Shown: positions 1 through 10,760 of the stretch, in pieces
How positions within the stretch are numbered: position 1 is the stretch's first letter
Layout: each line of letters starts with the position of its first letter
Assembly: GCA_944989445.1 (NCBI GenBank)
Contig: CALYLW010000502.1
Coordinates: 186,001 to 250,000, forward strand
Source of the DNA: Ampullaceana balthica
Lineage: Eukaryota; Mollusca; Gastropoda; Lymnaeidae
Direction: 5' to 3'
DNA: 64,000 nucleotides
Notes under the pieces: model-generated
What the model was told of the DNA's origin: nothing
The model's database searches: none
The model's input: only the letters and a program-made list of their open reading frames with translations
Program-made: the position numbers and the translations under genes

Positions 1-775
1 TATTTAGGACGTGCCAAGTGTCCACGATGACGATGCTGGCATCAACCCGTGACACTCTTTGAAGGGGGATAATCTTTTCGTCGATATTTATGATTATGGG
101 GTCGGTTGTTTTTTTTGGGTGCTTTTTTAAAAATAGAAAATTGATTAAATTTTAAAAAAAATGTATTTATAAGCTGTAAGGTTGAACAAATTGATTTACA
201 ATTAATGCAGAAATGATCGTATAGTAGCTAAAACTGAAATAACTTAATGATTATACAATAAAAACAATAGATACAAATATTGTTTGGGCTATAAATGAAT
301 ATGTGTAACTGCTGGCTATGTGGCCAGAATGTCATGCTATCATCGTACCCCGGGCAGTGGTCAGTGGTTCTACACAGGTCAGTAGTAAGCAAGAATTAAC
401 AATTAACTAGTAGCACGTTAGTTACAGACACGGTTTAGTTGAGCCTATAAAAAAACCCAACAGATATATAGAATAGAGATAACGGGGATGAGACGAGACG
501 GTAGTCTCAGATGGTGATGTTGATAGATTTTATCGTGTGGAAAAGTGCCAGAGACATCCGCGGACAAAGTTCACGGTAGAGACGACTGGTCTCAGTACAC
601 GAAATATAGTATGTCTCTTCCAATGAGCGGCAAAGATGCTTGTTGGTGTTATGATAACATGAGAGCAAAGGCGGAGCTACAGCAAGCATAGGAAGGACTT
701 TGGATGGCACGAAATATGCAAACGTTACAACAAACAGAAAGTTTAGATAACTTGTCGTTGAAAATTGTAAATTTA

Positions 776-1027
776 GGGGCCGTCCATAAAGTACGTCACG
801 CTATTTTTGACCATTTTTAAACTCCACCCCTTCCCCGTCACAAATCTCGGAAACTAAAGTACGTAACACTTTCGAAAAAAATTATTTTTTATTAAAAAAA
901 TAATTAAAATTTAATTTAAAACACCGTGACATCACACATGGCCGGACACCCCCTGTCACAAACTGTCACACTTTCTAACACCCCCTCCCCCCTCCTCTGG
1001 AGCGTGACGTACTTTATGTACGGGCCC
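776..1027. mobile_element. MITE with GGGGCCGTCC terminal inverted repeats
   Basis: The ends are inverted copies of each other: GGGGCCGTCCATAAAGTACG on the left and its complement, slightly decayed, on the right. TTA flanks both sides (773-775 and 1028-1030), as expected of a 3-bp target duplication. The interior is C-rich, then AT-rich, and shows no coding potential. Related copies lie at 10028-10290 and 55457-55877. Family assignment (Harbinger-like or another 3-bp-TSD DNA transposon) is inference. Confidence 0.8.
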
Positions 1028-1598
1028 TTAAGGCACAAAGCAGCCAGGAAGCCTCCGCAATTGCAAAGTGCACCTGGTAAATTTAAACATGATGCGCATT
1101 GTGCTCTATACGTTTTATGAAAAACAAATAATAAGTACCGCCTGCGGACCTGATTTCACGACGTCACGGGCCGTAGCCGGCGCTCGAGCCATAGTTTGGT
1201 GACCCCTGATCTGGAGATAGGGACTGGTCTTTGTCCACAAGCCACAATTTTGGGGCGAATGATACTAACCTTGCCCGGGCAACCCACACGATGCTACGGG
1301 GGACCAACAATCTTGGCATCATACTTTGGCGGTAACTTCTCCTATTTTAATTCATGCTCTTGGAATACCAGTCATTCAACACAAGAATGTAATTTCCATA
1401 TATATTAGAAATCACGTATTAGATTTCCATCATACAATTGACGTTATCTTTAACTGTATGTTTTTTTTTAAAAAAAGGCAGTTATGTCATTCTCGACTGG
1501 ATTAAACAATTTTTTTTTCCAGTAATATTTTTCCACCACTTTTCTTTACAAGGTCCTAAAAATCTTCAAATTAAGCAACTACAGCGCGATAGCCTATT

Positions 1599-1851
1599 CA
1601 GAGGCGTCACTAGGGGAGTGCGGACCTCACTGGTTGACACCATCACAAGGGGTGACACCATCACAAGGGGTGACACCATCACAAGGGGTGACACCATCAC
1701 AAGGGGTGACACCATCACAAGGGGTGACACCAAAACGTAAAATTCTGTATGTTTTAGTTATTTAGCACTGGCAGACTCGGAGGAGGTCTATGCGGTAAGT
1801 CGTGAGGGGGTGTCACAATGAACTACCGCACCAACCCTAGTGACGCATCTG
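1599..1851. mobile_element. hAT-type MITE carrying an internal minisatellite
   Basis: The left end reads CAGAGGCGTCACTAGGG and the right end is its near-complement, CCCTAGTGACGCATCTG. The element is flanked by a perfect 8-bp direct repeat, AGCCTATT (1591-1598 and 1852-1859), the signature of hAT transposition. The interior is mostly an 18-bp tandem repeat. Shorter relatives of the ends occur near 60487 and 62690. Confidence 0.88.
1635..1733. repeat. 18-bp minisatellite inside a MITE
   Basis: There are five full copies and one partial copy of an 18-bp unit beginning GACACCATCACAAGG. The unit length is a multiple of three, so the array stays open and reads as repeating Asp-Thr-Ile-Thr-Arg-Gly. 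That is a by-product of the repeat, not evidence for a protein. Confidence 0.93.
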
Positions 1852-2002
1852 AGCCTATTCAATAACATAATGCTAACGGACAATATTCTAAATCTTCACA
1901 ATATATCATCGGAATGAACATCTGCTAGACAACGTTTCATTATATCACCATGAGTAAATGTCACTAGGGCACGAAGCTCGGGTTTGATGTTTAACATTCT
2001 TT

Positions 2003-3750
2003 TGTTGGTGAACAATTTCTTCAGTGTCAGCTCTTTGCAAGGTGTGACAGTGTCACAGTGAACAATTTCTTCAGTACCAGCTCCTTGCGAGGTGTGACAG
2101 TGTCACAGTGAACAATTTCTTCAGTGTCAGCTCCTTGCAAGGTGTGACAGTGTCACAAAGAACAATTTCTTCAGTACCAGCTCCTTGCGAGGTGTGACAG
2201 TGTCACAGTGAACAATTTCTTCAGTGTCAGCTCCTTGCGAGGTGTGACAGTGTCACAGTGAACATTTTCTTCAGTGTCAGCTCCTCGAAAGATGCGACAG
2301 TGTCACAGTGAACAATTTCTTCAGTGTCAGCTCCTTGCAAGGTGTGACAGTGTTATAGTGAACAATTTCTTCAGTGTCAGCTCCTTGCAAGGTGTGACAG
2401 TGTCACAGTGAACAATTTCTTCAGTGTCAGATCCTTGCAAGGTGTGACAGTGTTATAGTGAACAATTTCTTCAATGTCAGATCCTTGCAAGGTGTGACAG
2501 TGTCACAGTGAACAATTTCTTCAGTATCAGCTCCTTGCAAGGTGTGACAGTGTTATAGTGAACAGTTTCTTCAGTGTCAGCTCCTTGCAAGGTGTGCCAG
2601 TGTCACCGTGAACAATTTCTTCAGTGTCAGCTCCTTGCAAGGTGTGGCAGTGTTATAGTGGACAGTTTCTTCAGTATCAGCTCCTTGCAAGGTGTGACTG
2701 TGTCACAGTGAACAATTTCTTCAGTGTCAGCTCCTTGCAAGGTGTGACAGTATTATAGTGAACAGTTTCTTCAGTGTCAGCTCCTTGCAAGGTGTGACAT
2801 TGTCACAGTGAGCAATTTCTTCAGTGTCAGCTCCTTGCAATGTGTGGCAGTGTTATAGTGGACAGTTTCTTCAGTATCAGCTCCTTGCAAGGTGTGACTG
2901 TGTCACAGTGAACAATTTCTTCAGTGTCAGCTCCTTGCAAGGTGTGACATTGTCACAGTGAACAATTTCTTCAGTGTCAGCTCCTTGCAAGGTGTGACAT
3001 TGTCACAGTGAACAATTTCTTCAGTGTCAGCTCCTTGCAAGGTGTGACAGTATTATAGTGAACAGTTTCTTCAGTGTCAGCTCCTTGCAAGGTGTGACTG
3101 TGTCACAGTGAACAATTTCTTCAGTGTCAGCTCCTTGCAAGGTGTGACAGTATTATAGTGAACAATTTCTTCAGTGTCAGCTCCTTGCAAGGTGTGACAT
3201 TGTCACAGTGAACAATTTCTTCAGTGTCAGCTCCTTGCAAGGTGTGAGAGTGTCACAGTGAACAATTTCTTCAGTGTCAGCTCCTTGCAAGGTGTGACAG
3301 TGTCACAGTGAACAATTTCTTCAGTGTCAGCTCCTTGCAAGGTGTGACAGTATTATAGTGAACAGTTTCTTCAGTGTCAGCTCCTTGCAAGGTGTGACAT
3401 TGTCACAGTGAACAATTTCTTCAGTGTCAGCTCCTTGCAAGGTGTGGCAGTGTTATAGTGGACAGTTTCTTCAGTATCAGCTCCTTGCAAGGTGTGACTG
3501 TGTCACAGTGAACAATTTCTTCAGTGTCAGCTCCTTGCAAGGTGTGACAGTATTATAGTGAACAGTTTCTTCAGTGTCAGCTCCTTGCAAGGTGTGACAT
3601 TGTCACAGTGAACAATTTCTTCAGTGTCAGCTCCTTGCAAGGTGTGACATTGTCACAGTGAACAATTTCTTCAGTGTCAGCTCCTTGCAAGGTGTGACAT
3701 TGTCACAGTGAACAATTTCTTCAGTGTCAGCTCCTTGCAAGGTGTGATAG
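2003..3750. repeat. 50-bp minisatellite, about 35 copies
   Basis: The unit reads approximately GGTGTGACAGTGTCACAGTG followed by AACAATTTCTTCAGTGTCAG and CTCCTTGCAA. Unit boundaries fall exactly every 50 bp from 2041 to 3741, so no indels separate the copies. Two main variants differ at the segment TGTCACAGTG (type A) versus TGTTATAGTG or TATTATAGTG (type B). They alternate over 2351-2900, giving a partial 100-bp higher-order period. The A unit contains an inverted repeat, GTGAC...GTCAC. Confidence 0.97.
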
Positions 3751-4390
3751 TATTACGGGCAATGTTTGAAATCCAACAACTCCATTGAAGGCCTAGATCC
3801 AGTTTGTATAATGGATTATGTGTTTTTCACAATTGTGAATAGTATCGCCAGAAATTGTATAGAATGCCTGGCAGGACTCAAGCAACTTATACAAATACAA
3901 CTCAAGGGGATTACACTTATATAAATAAAAAGAGTTAAAGTTCGAAAAAGCCATTTGAAGTTTTAATTTGTTTCTCAAAATTATGGGGAAAGAAAAGAAC
4001 TTGAATTTGAACGACATTTTGAATTCCATAGCAAAGTTTATATTTTTTGTTTTGTTTGATTGAGCCAACCGCATGTTTTTTTATTTTGTCGCTTGGTATT
4101 ATACAAGCCCCTAACGATAAACCAACACTCTAATAACTAGGTCAGTTATATTTCATGACTCCATCGTCACTGGCCTAGGCATGGAAGCATGAACATGTAG
4201 AACAAATGGGACGTTGATCCAAAACCGATATTAAGAAAACAAGAAAAGTACGTCTCAGACATTTGTTCATCTACATGTGAGGATCAGAAACGACTCATCA
4301 GGAACGAGTCATTAGGAACGAGTCATTGACTCAAAAACTCAACACTCCCTGTCAACAGCGAGACCCTTAAAAACCAAGTGATGCTGAATT
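3751..4390. other. AT-rich spacer between two minisatellites, no gene seen
   Basis: I see no conserved coding segment, inverted termini or repeat family here. The longest open frame is low-complexity. Confidence 0.5.
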
Positions 4391-5150
4391 TCGTCTTATC
4401 CTGATAGAACCTTAACCTGACAGTACCTTAAACTACAGTACCTTAACCTGACAGTACCTTAAACCTACAGTACCTTAACCTGACAGTACCTTAAACCTAC
4501 AGTACTTTAACCTGACAGTACCTTAACCCGACTGCACGTTAAACCGACAGTACCTTAACTTGACAGTACTTTAAACTGACAGTACCTTAACCCGATGGAA
4601 CCTTAACCTGACAGTACCTTAACCCGACAGTACCTTAAACCGATAGTACCTTAACCTGACAGTACCTTAACCTAAAAGTACCGTAACCTGACAGTAACTT
4701 AACCTAAAATTACCTTAACCTGACAGTACCTTAACCTGAAATTACCTTAACCTGACAGTACCTTAACTCGACAGTACCTTAACCCGACAGTACCTTAACC
4801 CGACAGTACCTTAAAGCGACAGTACCTTAACCCGACAGTACCTTAAACCGACAGTACCTTAACCTGACAGTACCTTAACCTGATAGTACCTAAACCCTAC
4901 AGTACCTTAAACCGACAGTACCTTAACCTGACAGTACTTTATCCCGACAGTACCTTAATCTCACAGTACCTTAACCCGACAGTACCTTAACCCGACAGTA
5001 CCTTAAACCGACAGTACCTTAACCTGACAGTACCTTAACCCGACAGTACCTTAACCCGACAGTACCTTAACCCGACAGTACCTTAACCCGACAGTACCTT
5101 AACCCGACAGTACCTTAACCCGACAGTACCTTAACCCGACAGTACCATCA
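4391..5150. repeat. 16-bp minisatellite, roughly 47 copies
   Basis: The unit is CCTGACAGTACCTTAA or CCCGACAGTACCTTAA. Copies are variable at the 5' side. They become almost identical (all CCCGACAGTACCTTAA) over about 4975-5145, which suggests recent expansion at the right edge. Confidence 0.95.
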
Positions 5151-5524
5151 ACGCATGATCCCAAAGGTAGAACCACTCTCCAAATAACGACAGCACTTCT
5201 TACACGCTGAGTCAGATTTTATTTCCTGGTTGTTCGTATGTCGAGATACCACTGAGTGTGATCTAAGACGTCACGTCGGCACACTGACACGTCGTTGGTC
5301 GGAGTGAATGTGTCACTCTCAAGGATTACCGCGTGAAAAAAAACGCATCAAAACAATTATCTTCCGAGGGATTTGGACTTGCACTATCTTTTTTTTTAAA
5401 ATGAAGATGCCCCGCCCACCACAACTTTAAAAAAAAATTCCGGAATATGTCATTGTTGTGATTTCACATTCAAATTCAGGTCCATTTTAACGAATGCGAT
5501 GTTCTTATTCGTTTGTAAATAGTA

Positions 5525-6160
5525 TTAGGGCAGGGGTGGGCAAAATGCGGCCCGCGGGCCACTTGCGGACAGCCAAGAAATTCAGAGAACCCGTCTCCAA
5601 CTGAGATTTGTTCCATGTCCGCGACCGAAAATTCGGTGGCGTGTTTTCAATTAGAGCAGCTACGTCCTTTCACTGCTGATATTGATCCAGCACATGTGGA
5701 GCTACACTGTGCTTTAATTCAGTGCTTCTCAAAGTGGTGGTCCGCGGACGATGCTGGTCCGTGGGAGATTCGATGCCGGTCCGCAGAAGTTACCAAGAAA
5801 TTGCATTTCTCAGCCTTGTCAGTACAGGGAAAAAAGTTCACCGGTCCCTGGTGCAATGGCGAAAATTGCCGCCGGTCCACAATACTAAGAATTTTGAGAA
5901 GCACTGCCTTAAAAGAGAATTAATGCTGATGTCTGTTATGAGTCTTTGTCTGCTGAAAAATTTCCCTGTGTTGAAAGAAATTGCTAGGAAAATGTTCACT
6001 ATATTTGGATCTACATATACTTGTGAGCAAATTTGTTTCTTCCACCAAGATCAACAAGAGTAAATGCAGATGCTCTTCGACATATATAAACTTGCAGACA
6101 GTGATGAGAATCTCAACAAGCAACTTCACTCCTGATTTTTAAAAAAAAATAGATAAAAAG
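5525..6160 (+). pseudogene. Decayed hAT transposase remnant with C-terminal dimerisation domain
   Basis: A hAT-style left terminus (CAGGGGTGGGCAAAATGCGG near 5530) is followed by a short plus-strand coding remnant. After an inserted MITE, the frame encodes the residues FPVLKEIARKMFTIFGSTYT, CEQ. This matches the pattern of the C-terminal hAT dimerisation region (L..A..ml.iFgSTy.CEq), as found in GTF2IRD2/ZBED-type domesticated and mobile transposases. The remnant lacks most of the catalytic domain and is broken by the nested element and a stop near 6062. It is an internally deleted, dead copy. Confidence 0.65.
5720..5906. mobile_element. hAT MITE nested in the transposase remnant
   Basis: The termini CAGTGCTTCTCAAAG and TTTTGAGAAGCACTG are inverted copies, typical of hAT elements. 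The flanks (5712-5719 and 5907-5914) match at about five of eight bases, so any target duplication is decayed. A sister copy with the same interior ('ccggtccctggtgcaatgg') is at 30400-30589. Confidence 0.82.
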
Positions 6161-6199
6161 TGCAGTAGGGTGTGCTTGTCTCATTGAACTGTTTCAATA

Positions 6200-6772
6200 C
6201 ATGGCCGTACGCAGGGGGGGGGGTCGTACGTTCGAACGAACCCCCTTTTGCGAATGTGTGCCCCTTTTTTTGTGTAAAAAGTAGATCTTGACATTATTGA
6301 GAGATTTGAATATGAGGGGCCAGTGTTATGATGGCGCTGCATCTATGTCGGACGCTGTCTCAGGAGTTCAAGCGAATATTCTGCGAGAGGCCCCATTGGT
6401 GGTATACACACACTGCAGCATTTATGCTTTAAACCTAGTGATCATCTTATACCAAACTTTGTAAAAACGGTTGATCACACACGAAATCAATACGCTAACA
6501 GACCGAGTGCTTAACACAAAATAATAATATCAGGGCGGAAGTGCCGGCTCACGAATGAATTTCCAGGAAAAAGGGAGTTTCCCTTTCTGCGTCCCTCGTT
6601 GTGCGAATCTTCGATCGTTAAGGGAGCAACTTTTTCCATGAAAATGTTGCTCGTTATGCGAAAATCTCGTTATGAGAGGTGCTCGTTATGACAGGTTTGT
6701 CTAATCTTAACATGAAATGCCTTCGCGACAAGTTTGCGAACCCCCCTTAAAAAAAGTCTGAGTACGGCCTTG
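6200..6772. mobile_element. Putative DNA transposon fragment with CATGGCCGTACGCAG / CTGAGTACGGCCTTG ends
   Basis: The outer ends are imperfect inverted repeats, and CAATA is present just outside both (6195-6199 and 6773-6777). The interior includes repeated 'ctcgttatg' motifs near 6650-6695. No transposase frame was recognised. The family is unknown. Confidence 0.45.
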
Positions 6773-7856
6773 CAATAATTAGCAGCTAGAAATCTAGATA
6801 ATTAATATGACACTAACTCAATAAATAAATAAGTTAATAAAACTACCACTTTCGCTTTAGTTTTTTTTTAAAATAGCTTTTATTGGAGAATACAACCATG
6901 ATTTTAAACGGTTCTGCCCTCCGCTAAAATCGGCTACCACAAAGTTGTTCCCGAGCCTAAACTCTATTAGGGGTTCGCTTATAGAGTACATAAGGCTACC
7001 AGAAAAGAGAAGGGGAACGTGGTATGCAATAAGGAAGTGGTTGTTGGTGACAGAGGGAAAAAAAGGGGCGGGATCACATGGCGTCACAATTTTCACATAA
7101 ATAAATTCGACGAATTCGCGTTGATAACGATTATAGTTTGAAAGTGTGACGTCTTTCAGTGGGGGTGTGCGAGGTTAGGGATTGTGACTAAGTCAAAGTC
7201 AAAGGGATGACTTAAAACTGTCAAAATAAAGTGACTGAATTCCCGGAAAACACCTTAAAAAGTGGGATGGTGTCCACAAATATTTTTAATTTTAATTTTT
7301 TTTTAAATTACAATTATTACAAATTAAGATCCGTAATAGCCGTGGATTTGGGGGGGGGCAGCTTTCAAAGATAGAGTGACATACTTTATTAGCAACATCT
7401 AAATAATTGTTCGGATTAAAACTTATATAATCTGAATCATAAAACAATTAGTACTATGTACTATGTACTTAGAAAAAGAAAATCGAAACGAAATTGGGAA
7501 CGAAACGTCAACGAGCCTGTGTTAGAAAAAAAGTAAAACTTGAAAATAATTAATTTAAGAAATTAATCCTGTTACTTAGTAAGTCTTTCAACAAAAAACT
7601 TTGATTTTTTGGAAATAAAAATGTGTGGCCCTGAAAAATTCAAAGTGAGACCAAAAAAGTTTATTTCTTATCAGGACCATGGGCTTAGAAAATGACACCT
7701 CCTTAGGTGGGTCAAGATTTGTATCACACCTTACATGAAAAAAAATTAATAATAAACCCAACAAAACAAACGAAACACACACTAGCTTCAAATAAATGCA
7801 AATCCCGAACGTGAAGTGAAAAAAAATGAACCACACTTGTGGATTGTTCCCTCCCC
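6773..7856. other. Intergenic AT-rich DNA, nothing recognised
   Basis: There is one G-run and several A/T runs, but no supported coding region, inverted-repeat element or tandem array. Confidence 0.4.
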
Positions 7857-8315
7857 CAGGGCCGTCTTAACGCATATGCCCGTTGGTAATTGCCCGGGGG
7901 CCCACGAGCATAGGGGCCCCATGGGAATATGTTTATTTATATATATATTATGTATATTTATTTTTTATTCCTGCGGGGGGAGGGCACTCTTTCTTTGCCA
8001 ATGGGCCATACACTCTTTCTTTGCCCATGGGCCATACACTATTCTTTGCCCATGGCCATACACTATTTCTTTGCCCATGGGCCATACACTATTTCTTTGC
8101 CCATGGGCCATACACTCTTTCTTTGCCCATGGGCCATACACTCTTTCTTTGCCCATGGGCCATACACTCTTTCTTTGCCCATGGGCCATACACTCTTTCT
8201 TTGCCCATGGGCCATATACTCTTTCTTTGCCCATGGGCCATACACTATTTCTTTGCCCATGGGCCATACACTATTTCTTTTCCCGGGGGCCCAAAATGGT
8301 GTAAAGACGGCTCTG
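7857..8315. mobile_element. hAT-type MITE enlarged by an internal minisatellite
   Basis: Termini CAGGGCCGTCTTAACG and GTAAAGACGGCTCTG are inverted. A perfect 8-bp direct repeat, CCCTCCCC, lies at 7849-7856 and 8316-8323. A related element at 33437-33585, in inverted orientation, has the same arms but a single copy of the segment that is amplified here. Confidence 0.88.
7980..8285. repeat. 26-bp minisatellite inside a MITE, about 12 copies
   Basis: The unit is CCATACACTCTTTCTTTGCC plus CATGGG. One copy has lost a single base, shifting the frame, and otherwise copies are near-identical. Open frames exist on both strands because of the repeat and are not genes. The unit resembles the MITE's own sequence (ACACTATTTCTTTGCCCGGG). 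Confidence 0.95.
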
Positions 8316-8344
8316 CCCTCCCCCACGTCCTTCTTCCCGTCTGG

Positions 8345-8490
8345 AATTCGGGCGTAGAATGAGTAAACATGCAAGGAAAACCAACACACTATCAACATTC
8401 AAAACTCAAATAAAAATGCAAGATTAGACATAAACCCCGGATAAGCGTATGCGTATGACGCAATAATCGTCCGTATAGTAGGAGGGTCTT
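8345..8490 (+). repeat. Dispersed SINE-like repeat, copy 1
   Basis: It contains the shared core 'aggaaaaccaacac...atcaacattcaaaactc...gcaagattagacataaacc...gataagcgt...gacgcaataatc'. The same core recurs near 17876, 19855, 52790 and 57781, and inverted near 35268. No coding function is visible. Confidence 0.75.
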
Positions 8491-8599
8491 TAATATATTA
8501 GAATTTTTAGATAAGATTTTACATCAAACCTCCCAAGATCGGAAAAGCCTTCAAAGCTGATCCTCAAGAAAACTCAGTGATTAAATTGTTACATCTATA

Positions 8600-9412
8600 A
8601 TAACAATACATTGATAATTTTTATAGCGCTGTATCCCAGCAAGGAACCGCCTCACAGCACTTTACATGGAGATCATAACAAACATATAATAATTAAATAA
8701 ACATTCATACCATAATAACAGCATAAAGGACAGCACATTACACATAAGCTACGTTAATCATTAAAAGAAATGTTGTTTCATTAATTTTGTAAATACGTTT
8801 TAAAAAGATGCGTCTTTAGTGCAGTCTTGAAGGTTTTAGTAGTTGTAATACTACGGATGTGTAATGGTAGAGAATTCCATTGTTTGGCTGCACAAAAAGA
8901 GAATGACCTTTCGCCAAAAGTTTTAGCTCGTGTCTTACGAACACAGAGAATACGTGTGTCTGCAGAAGAGTGTAGCTGACTACTAGGTGAGTAGACCGAC
9001 AACAGTTCAGTAAGATAGGAAGGGCATGAGTCAGAAAAGAAGTTGTGACAGAGAACAGCCAGTTTGTAATCAATTCGGGCTTGTATAGGTAGCCAATGAA
9101 GTGAGTAAAGTAGCGGAGTAACATGGTCATGTTTTTTTTTGCCTTAAGAACTAGTCTGGCAGCTGAATTTTGAACTTTCAATAGTTTTTCAATGCATTGT
9201 TTTGGCGCACCTGACTGAAGAGAATTGCAATAATCAATACGAGCTAGAACAAGAGCACAGACTAGAGTTTTTGTTGCATTAACTGATGGATTGAGCTGAT
9301 CTGACGAATGGCAGTGTAGGCAGAGCGACAGATGTGATGGATGAAGTTGTTTGGTAGACATGTTGTCAGAAATAATGTGGCCAAGATTCCTAGTCGATGT
9401 TTTGAACAGCAT
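8600..9412 (-). mobile_element. 5'-truncated LINE, reverse-transcriptase C-terminus and 3' end
   Basis: On the minus strand the translation shows the usual end of a CR1/L2-like reverse transcriptase: LARIDYCNSL, then KLLKVQNSAARLVL, then in a second frame KTFGERSFSFCAAKQWNSLP and FKTALKTHLF. The switch of frame near 9000 shows the copy is dead. The catalytic reverse-transcriptase core and the endonuclease are absent, consistent with 5' truncation on insertion. The 3' tail contains 'tagcgctgta...cagcactttacat', also present at 54690-54930. Confidence 0.82.
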
Positions 9413-10027
9413 ATCAGAACTAGCTACCTGAATATAATCTATTCAAATAGATTATGTTTCCTGGTCAAAAGATAGGATAAGATAAGACGGGTCACTCCAG
9501 GTGAAGGCTGTGTTCCTGGCTGATCACATTTCCCGCTTATCAATGCAACACTGCCGGTGTCTGGAGTGACGCGCCTAACAGAGATCAATCCAGGAAGTTA
9601 GGAATTGACCAAAGCGAAGATTGGGGAATTAATTAACAATTCTAAGTGTTTGTTTAATTGAACCGTTCCGTTCGGCATCTTTAACTAGCAAGTGGATTGC
9701 TTGCGGTTAATGTTTGATAAGTTGACCAAACATTTTTTTTCTCTCCACAATTGAACATATTACACCAAGGTCAATAACACATTGAATGAACATTTCTTTT
9801 TAAGTTAGTATCAAGGATGTACAGTCATTAGTTCTACTCCATAAATTTCAATCAGTCCATATTCATTCCATTAAACGCCTTACCAATAAAAGATTCTGTA
9901 ATGTTTACAATTCTAGGATTTGGTGAAACTGATTTGTAAATAATATGATCTGAATGAAATCAATGGTCATTGCCAGAGGTCAAATGGACTTTGGTCAAGC
10001 ACAATGGAAATACAGGATACAGACTTC
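9413..10027. other. Intergenic, no feature recognised
   Basis: No supported coding segment, tandem array or inverted-repeat element was found. Confidence 0.4.
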
Positions 10028-10290
10028 GGGGCCGTCCATAAAGTACGTCACGCTATTTTTGACAATTTTTAACTCCCCCCCCCCTGTCACAAATCTTGGC
10101 CCCCCCCCCTTAAGTACGTCACACTTTCGAACTAAAATTTTGTTTTTTTTAATAACAAAGTAATAAAAATTTAATACAAAGCACCGTGACGTCACACATG
10201 GCCAGACCCCCCTTCCCCCGGTCACAAAATGTCACACTTTCTAACACCCCCTCCCCCCTCTGGAGCGTGACGTACTTTAAGGACGGCCCC
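10028..10290. mobile_element. MITE with GGGGCCGTCC termini, copy 2
   Basis: Left end GGGGCCGTCCATAAAGTACG and right end TACTTTAAGGACGGCCCC are inverted. TTC lies on both sides (10025-10027, 10291-10293). The interior is colinear with the 776-1027 element. Confidence 0.85.
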
Positions 10291-10376
10291 TTCTAAAATA
10301 ATCCCATCACATAGACCTCAGCCTTTAGACTCAAATCAAATATGTGCCATGTATAATATAGTAAATATAATATAAT

Positions 10377-10562
10377 CAGGTACTTAAGACTCCAAACTAC
10401 GGCCCTCTCATCCGGCACCTGGAGACCTTTTAATCTACAAAAAAATTATATTTTTACCTATAGTTTACCACAAAACTTAGTAGTTGGGGGTTAGTAGTCG
10501 GCCCCCAAACTGCTGTTTGACAGTTAATGCGGCCCTCCGGCAGAAAAGTTTGGAGACCCCTG
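10377..10562. mobile_element. hAT-like MITE, decayed left end
   Basis: The right terminus (TTTGGAGACCCCTG) is the complement of the left motif 'agactccaaac', and 'cggccctc' is repeated near both ends. No clear target duplication remains. Confidence 0.5.
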
Positions 10563-10570
10563 CTTTAGAC

Positions 10571-10760
10571 CAAAGGTGACCAAACTGCGGCTCTTCTGTT
10601 CTCACAATGTGGCTCGCGTACAATTTATGAAGGACATGTTGCAATTATTCCTGGACATTTCCAAGCCAGGATTAATGACCCATAGTGCTTCAATGTGGCT
10701 CTCCAAAATTTCTTTATATTTTAAAATGGCTCTCAGTTACTACAGGTCTGGCCACCTCTG
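10571..10760. mobile_element. hAT-like MITE ('caaaggtgaccaaactg' family), copy 1
   Basis: Ends CAAAGGTGACCAAACTG and CAGGTCTGGCCACCTCTG are imperfect inverted repeats. Flanks CTTTAGAC and CTTTTGAC match at 7 of 8 bases. The interior ('gcggctc', 'atggctctcagttactac') is shared with 41580-41767. Confidence 0.75.

Noticed and set aside
2003..3750. CRISPR-like regular repeat spacing
   Set aside because: Units are contiguous 50-bp tandem copies with no unique spacers, in a eukaryotic setting with spliced genes.
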